From contig NZ_CP077107.1 of assembly GCF_019263745.1 (NCBI RefSeq), positions 2,356,001-2,420,000 of the forward strand: a stretch of 64,000 nt of DNA, read 5' to 3'. The first letter of the stretch is position 1, and every line of letters begins with the position of its first letter. The notes below the pieces were generated by a model. It saw only the letters and a program-made list of their open reading frames with translations. It did not search any database and was not told the DNA's origin. The stretch comes from Methanospirillum hungatei. GTDB taxonomy: Archaea > Halobacteriota > Methanomicrobia > Methanomicrobiales > Methanospirillaceae. Position numbers and translations under genes: made by a program. Positions 26,659 through 34,954 of the stretch are shown here, in pieces.

Positions 26659-27156
26659 AAAACAACTGTATATCATCAAAAAATCGGCACCATCATATCA
26701 TCAATACCAGTACTACTCTACATGGTAAGCGCAGGTATTCTGGGAATCACGGCTTCATTTCTTCTGTATGAAGGGATATTAAGCACGATTCATGCTATTC
26801 AGACAGAAACACTCTCAAGCTCTTCATCAGAGATTTATAGTGCATTTTTCCACGCCGCAACCGCGATTGCCCTTCTTGAGACAATTGAGGTCTATTTCAG
26901 GACACACAAGGTCGTCGTTGAAGTACTTTTCCTTGCAGGAATCGCAGAAGCAATCCGTCATATACTGGTGTATGACATTGCAGATATTGCTCACGGGGAT
27001 ATCTCCACATCCCTTGTCCTCATTGCAGGACTTATCGGGGGAATCCTTGTATATCAGCATCTGTCACATTCAGGTTCGGCAAAAACAAGCCGAAGCTTGA
27101 GAAGATCTGCGAAAAAATCAGGCCACTGGAAAATATTTACCTGGTCTGGAGCCTGA
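26659..27156 (+). CDS. Four-TM membrane protein, PsiE-like
   Basis: 165 residues from the ATG at 26659 (an upstream ATG at 26629 is less likely). Four hydrophobic helices with a polar, short C-terminal tail rich in Ser/Lys/Arg. The segment EVYFRTHKVVVEVLFLAGIAEAIRHILVYD resembles the conserved core of phosphate-starvation-inducible PsiE family proteins, whose function is not established. A T-rich stretch just after the stop (27165-27178) may terminate transcription. Confidence 0.55.
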   Translation, partial: KTTVYHQKIGTIISSIPVLLYMVSAGILGITASFLLYEGILSTIHAIQTETLSSSSSEIYSAFFHAATAIALLETIEVYFRTHKVVVEVLFLAGIAEAIRHILVYDIADIAHGDISTSLVLIAGLIGGILVYQHLSHSGSAKTSRSLRRSAKKSGHWKIFTWSGA

Positions 27157-27304
27157 TACCCCCTCTCTTTTTAAATTTTGCTGATTATTTAGAGGTTTTC
27201 GTTCATACTCAAACATACGGGTATGATACTCATGTAGCTCCTTTGATGAGAGAACCTTTAATTACGTGATTATAACCAGATTGTACTATACCTATGGAGA
27301 GAAT

Positions 27305-27754
27305 ATGAGTATCAATAGAAATTACGTAATGATCTCGGGGATTATAGCACTTTTGCTGGTTTTTGGAGGGCTTGTCACCGTTCTATCGGGGACCGGCAAC
27401 GGAATAGATGCAGGTACTCAGGATCAGAATGAGAAAAAAATTCCGATAGAATATTACTATGATCCATCCTGTGGGTCATGCAATGTTGTCCATCCATTTA
27501 TTGAGCAGTATGAATCCAATTCATCAGATATCTCTGTAGTCTATTATAATATTGGTTCAGACAACTCCAGTGCACAAAAATTTGCTCAATTGCAAAAATC
27601 TCTTGGTCACGTTCATGTACCGTTTGTCCTGATGGGGGATCGCTATCTTACCGGTCAGGATAATATCATACAGAATTTTGACATACTGGTTCAAAAGATA
27701 AAAAATAATGATATTGAGCCTGGTGACACTCCGCAAGAATATATGGCTCCTTAA
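27305..27754 (+). CDS. Membrane-anchored thioredoxin-fold protein with CGSC
   Basis: 149 residues from the ATG at 27305, chosen for GGAGAG six bases upstream; an in-frame ATG at 27266 has none. One N-terminal membrane helix (about 9-29), then a thioredoxin-like domain with the CGSC redox pair in YYDPSCGSCNVVHPF and a cis-proline-like VHVPF segment. It probably acts outside the membrane as a thiol-disulfide protein. Monocistronic: a T-tract follows the stop. Confidence 0.72.
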   Translation: MSINRNYVMISGIIALLLVFGGLVTVLSGTGNGIDAGTQDQNEKKIPIEYYYDPSCGSCNVVHPFIEQYESNSSDISVVYYNIGSDNSSAQKFAQLQKSLGHVHVPFVLMGDRYLTGQDNIIQNFDILVQKIKNNDIEPGDTPQEYMAP

Positions 27755-27771
27755 AAAATCCCCGGCTGAAA

Positions 27772-27787
27772 TTCTTTTTTTCTTTTC
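27772..27787 (+). terminator. T-tract terminator
   Basis: A run ATTCTTTTTTTCTTTT begins about 18 bases after the thioredoxin-fold gene. Oligo-T tracts end archaeal transcription without a needed hairpin. Confidence 0.5.
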
Positions 27788-27909
27788 GCACGACGATATG
27801 GATTGAAACAGGTTCCGGCATGAATTGCCGCATTCCTGATTCTTACCTAATATGGCAACATACCAATCTCCCATCTCGAAAGTGATATGAGAAGGGCCTT
27901 GAGTATCTG

Positions 27910-28911
27910 GTGAAAGGTATGGATGATTCATTTACTGCAGAAATAAAAGCAAAATTAATCAGTATCGGCTCAGTCAGGCTGGATCCCGCCTTGGAACTCC
28001 CCGAATATGTCGGGAGGTCTACTGCTGGTCCAAGTGCGGGGGGCAGGTCAGTCTTCTTTACTGCCGACTCACGTCGCGTCCGCCTCTCTATTCGTGACAA
28101 TAGTCCGTTATTCATAAGGCTGGAAGGAGAAGGTGTAGCTATTTTTCATGATGGCTCTCTTGTAGCAACAGGGATGTTGGAACCGGTAGGTGCTCATTGT
28201 CCGCATCAGGCATATATCACGGTATCAGAACGGTGTATTTTCCACTGTGCGTTCTGCCCGGTTCATCGTATCCAGGGTCCGGTAAAATCTCAGGATGAGG
28301 TATTATCGCTGGTTGATGAAGCATATGCCCGGGGGAATCTGCAGGCAATTTCTCTGACAGCCGGCATTGAGGCATCACCGGATCATGAAGTTGACCGGAT
28401 GGAATGTATTGTCACCGCTCTTCGGAAACAGTACGATATTCCTATTGGGGTATCTGTATATCCTACCTATGACAGTTCTGAACGGCTGTACGCTGCCGGT
28501 GCTGATGAGATAAAATATAATGTTGAAACGATGGATGCCGATATCTTTTCCATTGTCTGCCCGGAGCAGGATCTTGATTTTATTCTCAATTCCCTTTTGA
28601 ATGCAGTTCGTATTTTTGGAAAAAACAAGGTTAGCTCGAATAGTATCATCGGGCTTGGAGAGAGTGATGAAACGGTCATTTCTGGCCTTGAAACGATTAC
28701 CGGTCTGGGGGTGCTTCCTGTTTTACGGCCTGTGGTTATTCACCCGACCAATCCCTTACCTGGTGCCGAACGCCCCTCAGCAGAACGGCTCCTTAAACTG
28801 GGAAAGGCAGCAAAGGAAGCGATGAACCGGCATGGGTTAACTCCTCTGAATGCCCGGACCATGTGTGTTCCCTGTACCGGATGTGATCTGACTCCCGTTA
28901 TTGATTTTTAA
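27910..28911 (+). CDS. Radical SAM protein, biotin-synthase-like, unknown substrate
   Basis: 333 residues from a GTG at 27910; ATG at 27919 is an alternative. The radical SAM cluster motif is CxxxCxxC (CIFHCAFC, near 112-119). GVSVYPTYDSSERLYAAGADEIKYNVE resembles the BioB/HydE barrel. A C-terminal CVPCTGCD triplet (about 320-327) could bind an auxiliary Fe-S cluster. The first 100 residues form a beta-rich extension not typical of BioB. No biotin genes nearby. Possibly a methanogen-specific radical SAM enzyme; function unknown. Confidence 0.75.
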   Translation: MKGMDDSFTAEIKAKLISIGSVRLDPALELPEYVGRSTAGPSAGGRSVFFTADSRRVRLSIRDNSPLFIRLEGEGVAIFHDGSLVATGMLEPVGAHCPHQAYITVSERCIFHCAFCPVHRIQGPVKSQDEVLSLVDEAYARGNLQAISLTAGIEASPDHEVDRMECIVTALRKQYDIPIGVSVYPTYDSSERLYAAGADEIKYNVETMDADIFSIVCPEQDLDFILNSLLNAVRIFGKNKVSSNSIIGLGESDETVISGLETITGLGVLPVLRPVVIHPTNPLPGAERPSAERLLKLGKAAKEAMNRHGLTPLNARTMCVPCTGCDLTPVIDF

Positions 28912-28972
28912 CATCATTTCCTGTTTTATCAGGAATCTTATCCTCAATTTCAGATAGGTGAGGAAAAAAGAG

Positions 28973-29665
28973 TTATGGATTTTCCGGACAGGAACAGGGG
29001 GTATCTGGTTCCAGAAGTCCATCCCGAAGACGGATTACCCGATGTGCCCGGTGGGCAAGTTCTGAATTGTGGGTTACGATTACAACCGTGTACCCTTTTT
29101 GAACGAGCTCTTCAAAGATGCCGTACATCTGTTCGGCGGTATGGGAATCCAGGTTTCCGGTCGGCTCATCAGCGAGGACTATCTTGGGATCATTGATTAA
29201 AGCCCGGCCGATGGCAACCCGCTGCATCTCTCCTCCGGAGAGTTCATGGGGGAGATGATCTGCCCGGTGGGATAGTCCTACCATATCCAGAATTTCCTGT
29301 GCTCTGGATTCATTAACCGGCTTTTTACTGAATGTTAATGGGAGAAGGATGTTTTCTTTCGCGCTCAGTGTAGGAATCAGGAAGAACTGCTGAAAGACAA
29401 ATCCTATCTCCGCTCGTCTGATAATGACCCGACGACTTTCAGGAAGGTTGGTAACATCAGTTCCATTGATGGAAAGTGTTCCGCCTGATGGGGTGTCAAG
29501 GCAGCCAAGCAGGTTCAGAAGAGCTGTTTTTCCTGAACCGGAAGGGCCGACTATCGAGACAAACTCCCCGGCCTGCACCGAAAGACTGACTCCACGGAGT
29601 GCATGAACATCTTCAGCGCCACGATGGTATATCTTCGTAAGGCCTGAAGCGTCGATTACGCTCAT
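28973..29665 (-). CDS. ABC transporter ATP-binding protein, LolD/MacB type
   Basis: 230 residues with Walker [14 protein letters not shown]-loop FVFQQFF, signature LSGGEMQR, Walker [13 protein letters not shown] and the H-loop histidine in VTHNSE: all functional motifs are intact. The length and motif spacing match the MacB/LolD/FtsE group. Its ATG overlaps the permease stop upstream by four bases, so it forms a transporter with 29662-30831. Exports or extracts an unknown substrate. Confidence 0.9.
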   Translation of the reverse strand: MSVIDASGLTKIYHRGAEDVHALRGVSLSVQAGEFVSIVGPSGSGKTALLNLLGCLDTPSGGTLSINGTDVTNLPESRRVIIRRAEIGFVFQQFFLIPTLSAKENILLPLTFSKKPVNESRAQEILDMVGLSHRADHLPHELSGGEMQRVAIGRALINDPKIVLADEPTGNLDSHTAEQMYGIFEELVQKGYTVVIVTHNSELAHRAHRVIRLRDGLLEPDTPCSCPENP

Positions 29666-30831
29666 GAGATCTCACCCCTCATTGCTTCCATGGGGGATTG
29701 TTTTCCGGATCGAATGGCCGGATAGATACTGCAAACCAGGCCTAGAACAACAGAGAGCCCGATACACAGGAGAGCCATAACCGGATCAGCTGCTATCAGA
29801 CTGCCTGACGGAGCATAGGGGACATTTGCCCTGATGAAGGATTCAATGAGACCTCCTCCCAGGAGAGCCAGAAGAACTCCTGCCAATCCACCAAGGAAGG
29901 TAACTACCAGGGTTTCCATGATTACCAGTCTCATGAGGTCTGCAGATCGTGCCCCGATTGCTTTGAGCATTCCAAACTCCTTCGTTCGTTCATGAACAGA
30001 CATGAGCAGGGTATTGGAGATACCAACGGCAGTAATTACCAGGGTCACCGCAATCATCGAAAGGAGCAGAGTCCGTGCGGATCCGACGATATTCAGGATT
30101 GTTCCGGTAATCTGTGTCATGGTTACAACCTGCATATCCGGGATCTCTTCGATTCTGTCTGCCACAATTCCTGAATTATCGATAGAATCTGCCAGCACTG
30201 CGATGGTTGTGAGTTTATTCTCTTTTCCAAATACCCGCTGAGCCTCACTGAGCGGGGTGAAATGGAATTCATCCTCCTGGCCTCCGGAAGTATCCAGAAT
30301 GCCAATGATCTCGAAGGGTTCTTTCTTTGGTCCGAACGGGAGTATCTGACCTACCTTCAGATCTTCTTTATCTGCAAGTCCCTTTCCGACAACCATCACA
30401 CGCTCTTCGTTATCTTCGAAAAAGCGTCCTTCTACTTTCCAATATGGCCGGATGGAACGCATTTCAGATCCGATGATCCCATAGAGGATATGGGGCGATC
30501 CGTTCACGATAAACTGGTGGAGAAGAATCGGGGTTGCAAGTGTTACGCCCTCGGTATTTTTTACCCGGTCAAGATCCGTCTCATTGAGATATTTTGGGAT
30601 CACCCCGCCATGCATGATCAGGCTTGCTGCCTCATAGGGGCACCCTTTGGGTACCGCAAGCATATGAATCCCGAGGCTGTCAACTTCTTTGGTAAGTTCC
30701 TGTTCATATCCTGCCTGAAATGCCAGCAATGAAAATAATACCGCTACTGCTAACGCGACACCCGCAATGGTTAGGATTGTTCGGACCTTTCGACGCTGAA
30801 GATTTCGGAGAGCAAATACAAAAAGGTTCAT
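29662..30831 (-). CDS. MacB/FtsX-type ABC permease
   Basis: 389 residues: an N-terminal membrane helix (about 16-38), a large outer domain (about 40-265) and three C-terminal helices typical of FtsX permeases (about 270-380) with the cytoplasmic KEFGMLKAIGA coupling loop. The outer domain has one cysteine in PKGCPYEAAS. It is preceded, with four bases overlap, by the OB-fold gene and followed by the ATPase. The regulator at 31335 lies upstream on the same strand. Confidence 0.87.
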   Translation of the reverse strand: MNLFVFALRNLQRRKVRTILTIAGVALAVAVLFSLLAFQAGYEQELTKEVDSLGIHMLAVPKGCPYEAASLIMHGGVIPKYLNETDLDRVKNTEGVTLATPILLHQFIVNGSPHILYGIIGSEMRSIRPYWKVEGRFFEDNEERVMVVGKGLADKEDLKVGQILPFGPKKEPFEIIGILDTSGGQEDEFHFTPLSEAQRVFGKENKLTTIAVLADSIDNSGIVADRIEEIPDMQVVTMTQITGTILNIVGSARTLLLSMIAVTLVITAVGISNTLLMSVHERTKEFGMLKAIGARSADLMRLVIMETLVVTFLGGLAGVLLALLGGGLIESFIRANVPYAPSGSLIAADPVMALLCIGLSVVLGLVCSIYPAIRSGKQSPMEAMRGEIS

Positions 30832-31199
30832 GGATAGGTGGTATCCCCGATAGTGACCTGGCTTCCGGTAACAAAGATGTCACCTTTTTCAGATACCTGG
30901 CCGGTTACCGTTGCTTTTTTACCCATTGCCGGGGGAATCACGAAATTATTTGCCCGCAGCGTGACATAGAGGTCACCGGTGTCATCTGATATGATAAACC
31001 AGCATCCAGAACCGCACTGAGAGGTTATCGTCCCATTAAAGGTGACATTCTGTCCCACATACGTTTCAGGGTTCTCAAGGATGGTTCCTATCTGCACCTG
31101 GGTTGTATTTACTGGCTCTGTTGTATCAGCGAAAGCGATACCTGTAATACATATGATGAAAAGGATTCCAAATGTTGCATATTGCATAGACTTTTTCAT
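30828..31199 (-). CDS. Secreted OB-fold protein
   Basis: 123 residues: signal peptide (about 1-24), then a beta-barrel OB-fold of the kind in small periplasmic tRNA-anti-like/DUF4920-type proteins (PETYVGQNVTFNGTITSQCGSGCWFIISDD, then KKATVTGQVS). Two cysteines, CGSGC, could pair or hold a metal. It overlaps the ABC permease by four bases and may be its outer partner. Function not known. Confidence 0.75.
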   Translation of the reverse strand: MKKSMQYATFGILFIICITGIAFADTTEPVNTTQVQIGTILENPETYVGQNVTFNGTITSQCGSGCWFIISDDTGDLYVTLRANNFVIPPAMGKKATVTGQVSEKGDIFVTGSQVTIGDTTYP

Positions 31200-31334
31200 G
31201 GTTCATTCCTCCTGGGATACGAAGATATGGATGGAATACTGGTCAGCCATTACTCCTCGTCCGCTATTGTAACCATTGGGGATGTGAATATAAACCTATT
31301 CTAATCAGAAGAGCTACACGAACGAGAAAAAAAG

Positions 31335-32087
31335 TCAGGAATTGAGTGTGCAGGAAAGGGTGTCCGGATCCCACCCTGGGTAGTATCTTCTAAATTTCCC
31401 ATCCGTTTCCTGTCTGATGAGGCCTTCTTTTATGAGCTGCTGCATACTTCGGGAGACAACCGGTCCGGAAATTCCCAGAATGCTGGCAAGTTCTCCCCTG
31501 GATACTCCGGGATTATCCTGAACCGCTGTGAGGAGTTTCCCCGGCCCTCTATGATGAAACCGGGACATGAGCTGTTGCTCTTCTATTGAATAGGTCCCGT
31601 GGTTCTCAAAGTAATGATTATTGTTTCCTGCCTGGCAAACTGAAACAAGGCCGGCATCAACTATCTGGTCCAGATGGTACTTTAGGGTGTGTTCATTCAG
31701 CCCGCATAATTCAGCCAGAGATCTCAGTTCAAGGCCTGGATGGGTTACGATCATGGAATAGAGGATCTTCCGGGATTCATGGTCCAGAACATTTTTCCGT
31801 GATATTCTGCGGTATCCTCTGATAATATACTGTCTGACCCGTTCTGATATACTCGGGGCTGGAGCCATCATCCGCTGATGTGAGCATGAACAGGTGCTTT
31901 GAGGCATTGCTGAAGTCGGCATGTTGTTGCAGGAACATCCTGATCCAGACTGGCCTGGAGTATCCATTGAACAAGTCATTGGGCAGCAGGGTGTTCGTGG
32001 GATCATAGGCTGAAAAATCGCAGCCCCTGCTTCTCCAATCTGGGCAGATACCAGAAAGATGACAAAGAGAAGAGCAGGAACATTCAT
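31335..32087 (-). CDS. Membrane-anchored Cys/Met-rich double winged-helix regulator
   Basis: 250 residues. A hydrophobic N-terminal segment (about 4-24) is followed by a stretch (about 30-75) with seven cysteines, including CC and two CSC pairs, and about six methionines. Two winged-helix DNA-binding domains come next (about 105-165 and 180-240; LAELCGLNEHTLKYHL and LASILGISGPVVSRSM are the recognition parts). For the DNA-binding domains to be in the cytoplasm the first segment must act as an N-out anchor. It is probably a metal or thiol sensor for the adjacent ABC operon (inference). A TTCACAATTGTGAA operator precedes it. Confidence 0.78.
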   Translation of the reverse strand: MNVPALLFVIFLVSAQIGEAGAAIFQPMIPRTPCCPMTCSMDTPGQSGSGCSCNNMPTSAMPQSTCSCSHQRMMAPAPSISERVRQYIIRGYRRISRKNVLDHESRKILYSMIVTHPGLELRSLAELCGLNEHTLKYHLDQIVDAGLVSVCQAGNNNHYFENHGTYSIEEQQLMSRFHHRGPGKLLTAVQDNPGVSRGELASILGISGPVVSRSMQQLIKEGLIRQETDGKFRRYYPGWDPDTLSCTLNS

Positions 32088-32119
32088 GAGTTATTATTAG
32101 TTATACTGGAATAAATAGT

Positions 32120-32133
32120 TTCACAATTGTGAA
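32120..32133. promoter_or_regulatory. Palindrome TTCACAATTGTGAA before the Cys/Met-rich regulator
   Basis: A perfect 14-base palindrome 33 bases upstream of the start at 32087. On the minus strand it is followed at once by the TATA-like CTATTTATTC, the same arrangement as at 42554 and 42746. Binding there would block the TBP/TFB site. Confidence 0.65.
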
Positions 32134-32176
32134 GCATTATCTCATTGTGCAACATGATACTGATGTAGTGGTTTTC

Positions 32177-32201
32177 GGAGGGGTGGGTCTTGAACCTCTC
32201 C
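32177..32201 (+). promoter_or_regulatory. Possible leader hairpin before the DUF1890 gene
   Basis: GGAGGGGT (32177-32184) can pair with ACCTCTCC (32194-32201), one G-U, nine-base loop. It lies just before the ribosome site GAAGGG of the gene at 32219 and might control its translation. Could be chance. Confidence 0.35.
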
Positions 32202-32218
32202 TCTGAAGGGAATAGCAT

Positions 32219-32689
32219 ATGAATGAACAGAAAAAGGCCCTTCTCGTGCTTGGGTGCCCGGAAGTTCCGGTCCAGATGGCCCTGGCCCTCTTTGCAGGGT
32301 ATCATCTTGGAAAAGAAGGATATGATGTCATTACCGCAGGAAATCCGTCGGTTATGAAGCTCATAAAAACATCAGATCCAGCCGGTCATTATCTTAAACA
32401 ATTAACGACACTGGAACATTGCATCGAGGATATCACGGAAAAGGGAGCATCATATGATCTTTGTATCTCTTTTGCTCACAATGATGCAGGGATTTCCTAT
32501 GCTGCAACCATGCGGTATCTTTTGCCCGATATCCGGTTCATTACTATTGTGTTTGGAAGGGAAGCAACAGAACTTGCACCAAGGATTGAGTACACCGGGG
32601 AACAGATTGTCGAGATTGCGGTGCATAATCCGGTACCAATCCGGCGAAAATTGCAGGAGGTCATGGGATGGGGTGTATCGAAGAGTTAA
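32219..32689 (+). CDS. Methanogen-specific protein, DUF1890-like
   Basis: 156 residues with a Rossmann-like beta-alpha start (ALLVLGCPEVPVQ) and a cysteine at that first loop. It matches my recollection of the DUF1890 family, found in methanogens and without assigned function. GAAGGG lies eight bases upstream of ATG. The last 22 bases overlap the next gene, DUF1894-like; the pair is usually found together. Confidence 0.7.
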   Translation: MNEQKKALLVLGCPEVPVQMALALFAGYHLGKEGYDVITAGNPSVMKLIKTSDPAGHYLKQLTTLEHCIEDITEKGASYDLCISFAHNDAGISYAATMRYLLPDIRFITIVFGREATELAPRIEYTGEQIVEIAVHNPVPIRRKLQEVMGWGVSKS

Positions 32690-32961
32690 GCTACAACATC
32701 CTGGCAAAAGGGATGAGTTTTCCGAAATCACGGCAGTATATTGAGAAAACATACGCTGAAGTCTACCATATCATGCCAGGAACAAAAATCTTTGGAGATC
32801 CTCTGATCGGTCCCCCTCCCATTGCTATTGGAATTGAAGGTGACCTGATTGTTTTTCCCTATGTGAAACCCTGCCATGGTACTTTTCTCTTATCCATCGA
32901 GGATTCAAATGAGGCACTTCGTATCCGACAGACTGCGAAGTATGTTGGGAAAAAACGGTAA
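32668..32961 (+). CDS. Methanogen-specific protein, DUF1894-like
   Basis: 97 residues, overlapping the gene before by 22 bases and probably translated with it. Contains the pattern GTKIFGDPLIGPPPIAIG followed by VFPYVKPCHGTF, which fits the DUF1894 family as I recall it. Function unknown. One conserved-looking cysteine in PCHG. Confidence 0.7.
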   Translation: MGCIEELSYNILAKGMSFPKSRQYIEKTYAEVYHIMPGTKIFGDPLIGPPPIAIGIEGDLIVFPYVKPCHGTFLLSIEDSNEALRIRQTAKYVGKKR

Positions 32962-33034
32962 TTCATAACAGAAATCGCTTTATTTTTCTCCTATTATGAG
33001 GTATTTTCTGCCGGTTTTCAAGCATTTAATATCC

Positions 33035-33050
33035 CATAGGTATACCTATG
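33035..33050. promoter_or_regulatory. Palindrome CATAGGTATACCTATG
   Basis: A perfect 16-base palindrome, followed by a second short one (GTTCA-5-TGAAC). It sits about 30 bases before the possible micro-ORF at 33082, so it could be its operator. No second good copy at a promoter was seen in the window. Confidence 0.45.
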
Positions 33051-33081
33051 AGTGTTCATACACTGAACATGAGGAAAAAGT

Positions 33082-33213
33082 ATGCCTCATACACAGAAAA
33101 ATGGAATTGGCCTGACTCATTCTGATCAGGAGAATAGTATCCGGAGTTCTTCGGGTATGATGTATCCACAGTACTCCTTTCCCCAGGAACTCCGTCGTGG
33201 AATATACTGTTGA
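33082..33213 (+). CDS. Possible 43-residue small protein
   Basis: ATG to TGA with 43 codons (starts MPHTQKNG, ends LRRGIYC). GAGGAAAAAG lies just upstream at a usable distance and a palindrome lies at promoter distance. Composition is low in hydrophobic core residues. No family recognised; may be a remnant of a longer gene. Confidence 0.3.
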   Translation: MPHTQKNGIGLTHSDQENSIRSSSGMMYPQYSFPQELRRGIYC

Positions 33214-33305
33214 TTTCGAGAAGATCACGATGCTTTGGTAAGGGTTGTCGCCACCCAACTAGAGATCCAAATCCTCGAAATTACTCGTACCATGCCCCGA
33301 TTATA

Positions 33306-33512
33306 TCACCATAACAGATACAATATCCGCAAAATAGATTGATATCTGGCTGGAATTGTGTTATCCCTTTCCACCATATTTTTTGTAAATGTTCTTCTTG
33401 GTCCTATATCAACGACCAGAACGATCATTTCACCATCAGAAAGTGCGATGACAACTCGATACCCACTAATTCTCTATTTGTACAGTGGTTTCGCACCTTT
33501 CGGGTTGTTCAT
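33306..33512 (-). pseudogene. RelE/ParE-like toxin remnant
   Basis: Read on the minus strand, the frame gives NNPKGAKPLYK, an in-frame TAG (33474-33476), then RISGYRVVIALSDGEM and VDIGPRRTF. That order matches the core of RelE-type toxins: NP..G.PL, the GDYRV strand, and the final strand with GHRR. The internal stop and absence of an N-terminal part or antitoxin show decay. Plus-strand frames across it are shadows. Confidence 0.4.
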
Positions 33513-33596
33513 TTCTTTAAAATGGGATGAGAAAAAGGTGAATTTTCACTATGCTGATGTTTATTTGTTTCACAAAACCAATAATGAGTACAATAA

Positions 33597-33914
33597 ATGA
33601 ACATTTTGAAACGTAAACGAACCTCAAAATGCACATCCGGAGCACTGGTGCATGAATATACCCTGAGTGAACCAGTTGATATGTCATTCATTGGTCTTCT
33701 TGGCTCATTCGGGAGCGTAGAAAAGAAAGTAATGGGGGATCTGGTAATGTTTACGTTTCAGAAAGATGAATGGTTTACTCTGAAAGGAATGTCAGATGAT
33801 CCTATATTCTATACTACCTGTCAGAAATCAGATTCAAAAGCAGCAGAAGAGTTCATTGATAATCTTCTAACGACATATAATAATCAGCAGCAGGAAGATG
33901 GTTCGGGAGTCTGA
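33597..33914 (+). CDS. Uncharacterised 105-residue protein
   Basis: No family recognised. Beta-rich N-terminal half and a C-terminal helix (AAEEFIDNLLTTYNN). It is weakly alignable over its length with the product at 18342-18674 (shared YT, FI, GDL..F, L.GM.DDP, final EF...L...Y). Neighbours are a decayed region and a broken ABC transporter, so no function can be taken from context. Confidence 0.55.
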   Translation: MNILKRKRTSKCTSGALVHEYTLSEPVDMSFIGLLGSFGSVEKKVMGDLVMFTFQKDEWFTLKGMSDDPIFYTTCQKSDSKAAEEFIDNLLTTYNNQQQEDGSGV

Positions 33915-33974
33915 TGCCCATATATCGGGCTCTCCCGCTTTTTTCACCATAGACATGCGTTCTTTCACCCACAT

Positions 33975-34954
33975 ATGGAGTTCTGTCAGATGCCAGATAT
34001 TCCCCGGATACTCATAAAAGATCTTACCTGCACTTTTGGCCAGCTCTGTGCCGTAAATCAGATGAATCTCTCCAAATCTGACGAAATTTTTGACATCCTC
34101 GGCCCAAATGAATCAGGAAAAACAACTACCGTTCTGATGCTCACAACCCTGCTTGCACCTACCAGTGGGACTGCAGAAATCTGTGGGTATGATATCTGCA
34201 CAGAACCTGACAAGGTCCGCAGGATGATCAGTCATGTCTCCCAGGATATGGCAGTAGATGTCCGACTAACCGGCCGGGAGAACGTGATGATGTATGCCTA
34301 GCTGTATAATGTCCCGGATTCGGCGAGGAAAACCGATGAAGTCCTCCGGATTCTTGAACTAGCTGATAGAGCAGACGAATATGCCAAAGTCTACTCAGGG
34401 GGAATGAGAAGACGTCTGGAACTGGCTCAGGCTCTTGTGCATAATCCACGAGTACTCTTTCTTGATGAACCAACGGTCGAGCTGGATGTATCAGCACGAA
34501 AAAAGATCTGGGAACATATCAGCACTCTTCGTAATGCCGGGATGTGCATTTTTGTCACCACTCATTATATGGATGAGGCTGACCGGTACTGTGACCGGGT
34601 TGCTATTATCGATAAAGGAGTAATCCGGGTGGTTGATACTCCAGCACAGCTGAAAAGCATGATCTCTGATGATGTAATATCAGTGATATATCCGGGATTT
34701 ATTCTGGAATTTCTCTTCCCGGGATTCGGTTTGTCGGAATGGAAGGAGATTACCTTATCTTTCATACTAAAAACGGGTCGCAGGCTCTCCCGTCGATTAA
34801 ATATGAACTCACTGCCCAGGGGATGCAGGTTCTTGAGATGTCGGTTCGATCACCCTCACTGGATGATGTCTTTCTCCACCTGGTCGGACCGGGTGAGGAT
34901 ACGAGTCCCTTTAAACTGAGTGCATTTCGAAACATGACCGGGAAGCGAAAATGA
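33975..34954 (+). pseudogene. Broken ABC transporter ATP-binding gene
   Basis: Reads as a DrrA-like ATPase: Walker A GPNESGKTTT, signature YSGGMRRR, Walker B VLFLDEP, THYMDEAD. Two lesions are seen. An in-frame TAG at 34299-34301 follows ENVMMYA and precedes LYNVP, where an arginine codon is expected. A frameshift near 34720-34750 separates GFGLSEWK from the rest (HTKNGSQALPSIKYE...LDDVFLHLVG), which continues two frames over. The first half alone cannot work. The permease gene directly after is intact. Confidence 0.85.

Larger units (their letters stand above)
32962..33596. other. Degenerate 635-base intergenic region
   Basis: It holds a strong palindrome (33035-33050), a possible 43-codon ORF, a decayed toxin gene on the minus strand and an 80-codon plus-strand frame (GTG 33358 to TGA 33600) antisense to that remnant. 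The 80-codon frame is hydrophobic at first and shares ATGA with the next gene, but is probably a shadow. Confidence 0.5.

Noticed and set aside
33358-33600. 80-codon plus-strand frame overlapping the next gene by ATGA
   Set aside because: It is antisense to the better supported RelE remnant, has a GTG start without ribosome site, and matches no family.
34299-34301. TAG inside the ABC ATPase gene as a pyrrolysine codon
   Set aside because: The position is normally arginine in a loop, a second lesion follows downstream, and no pylT or pylS is in the window. Decay is simpler.
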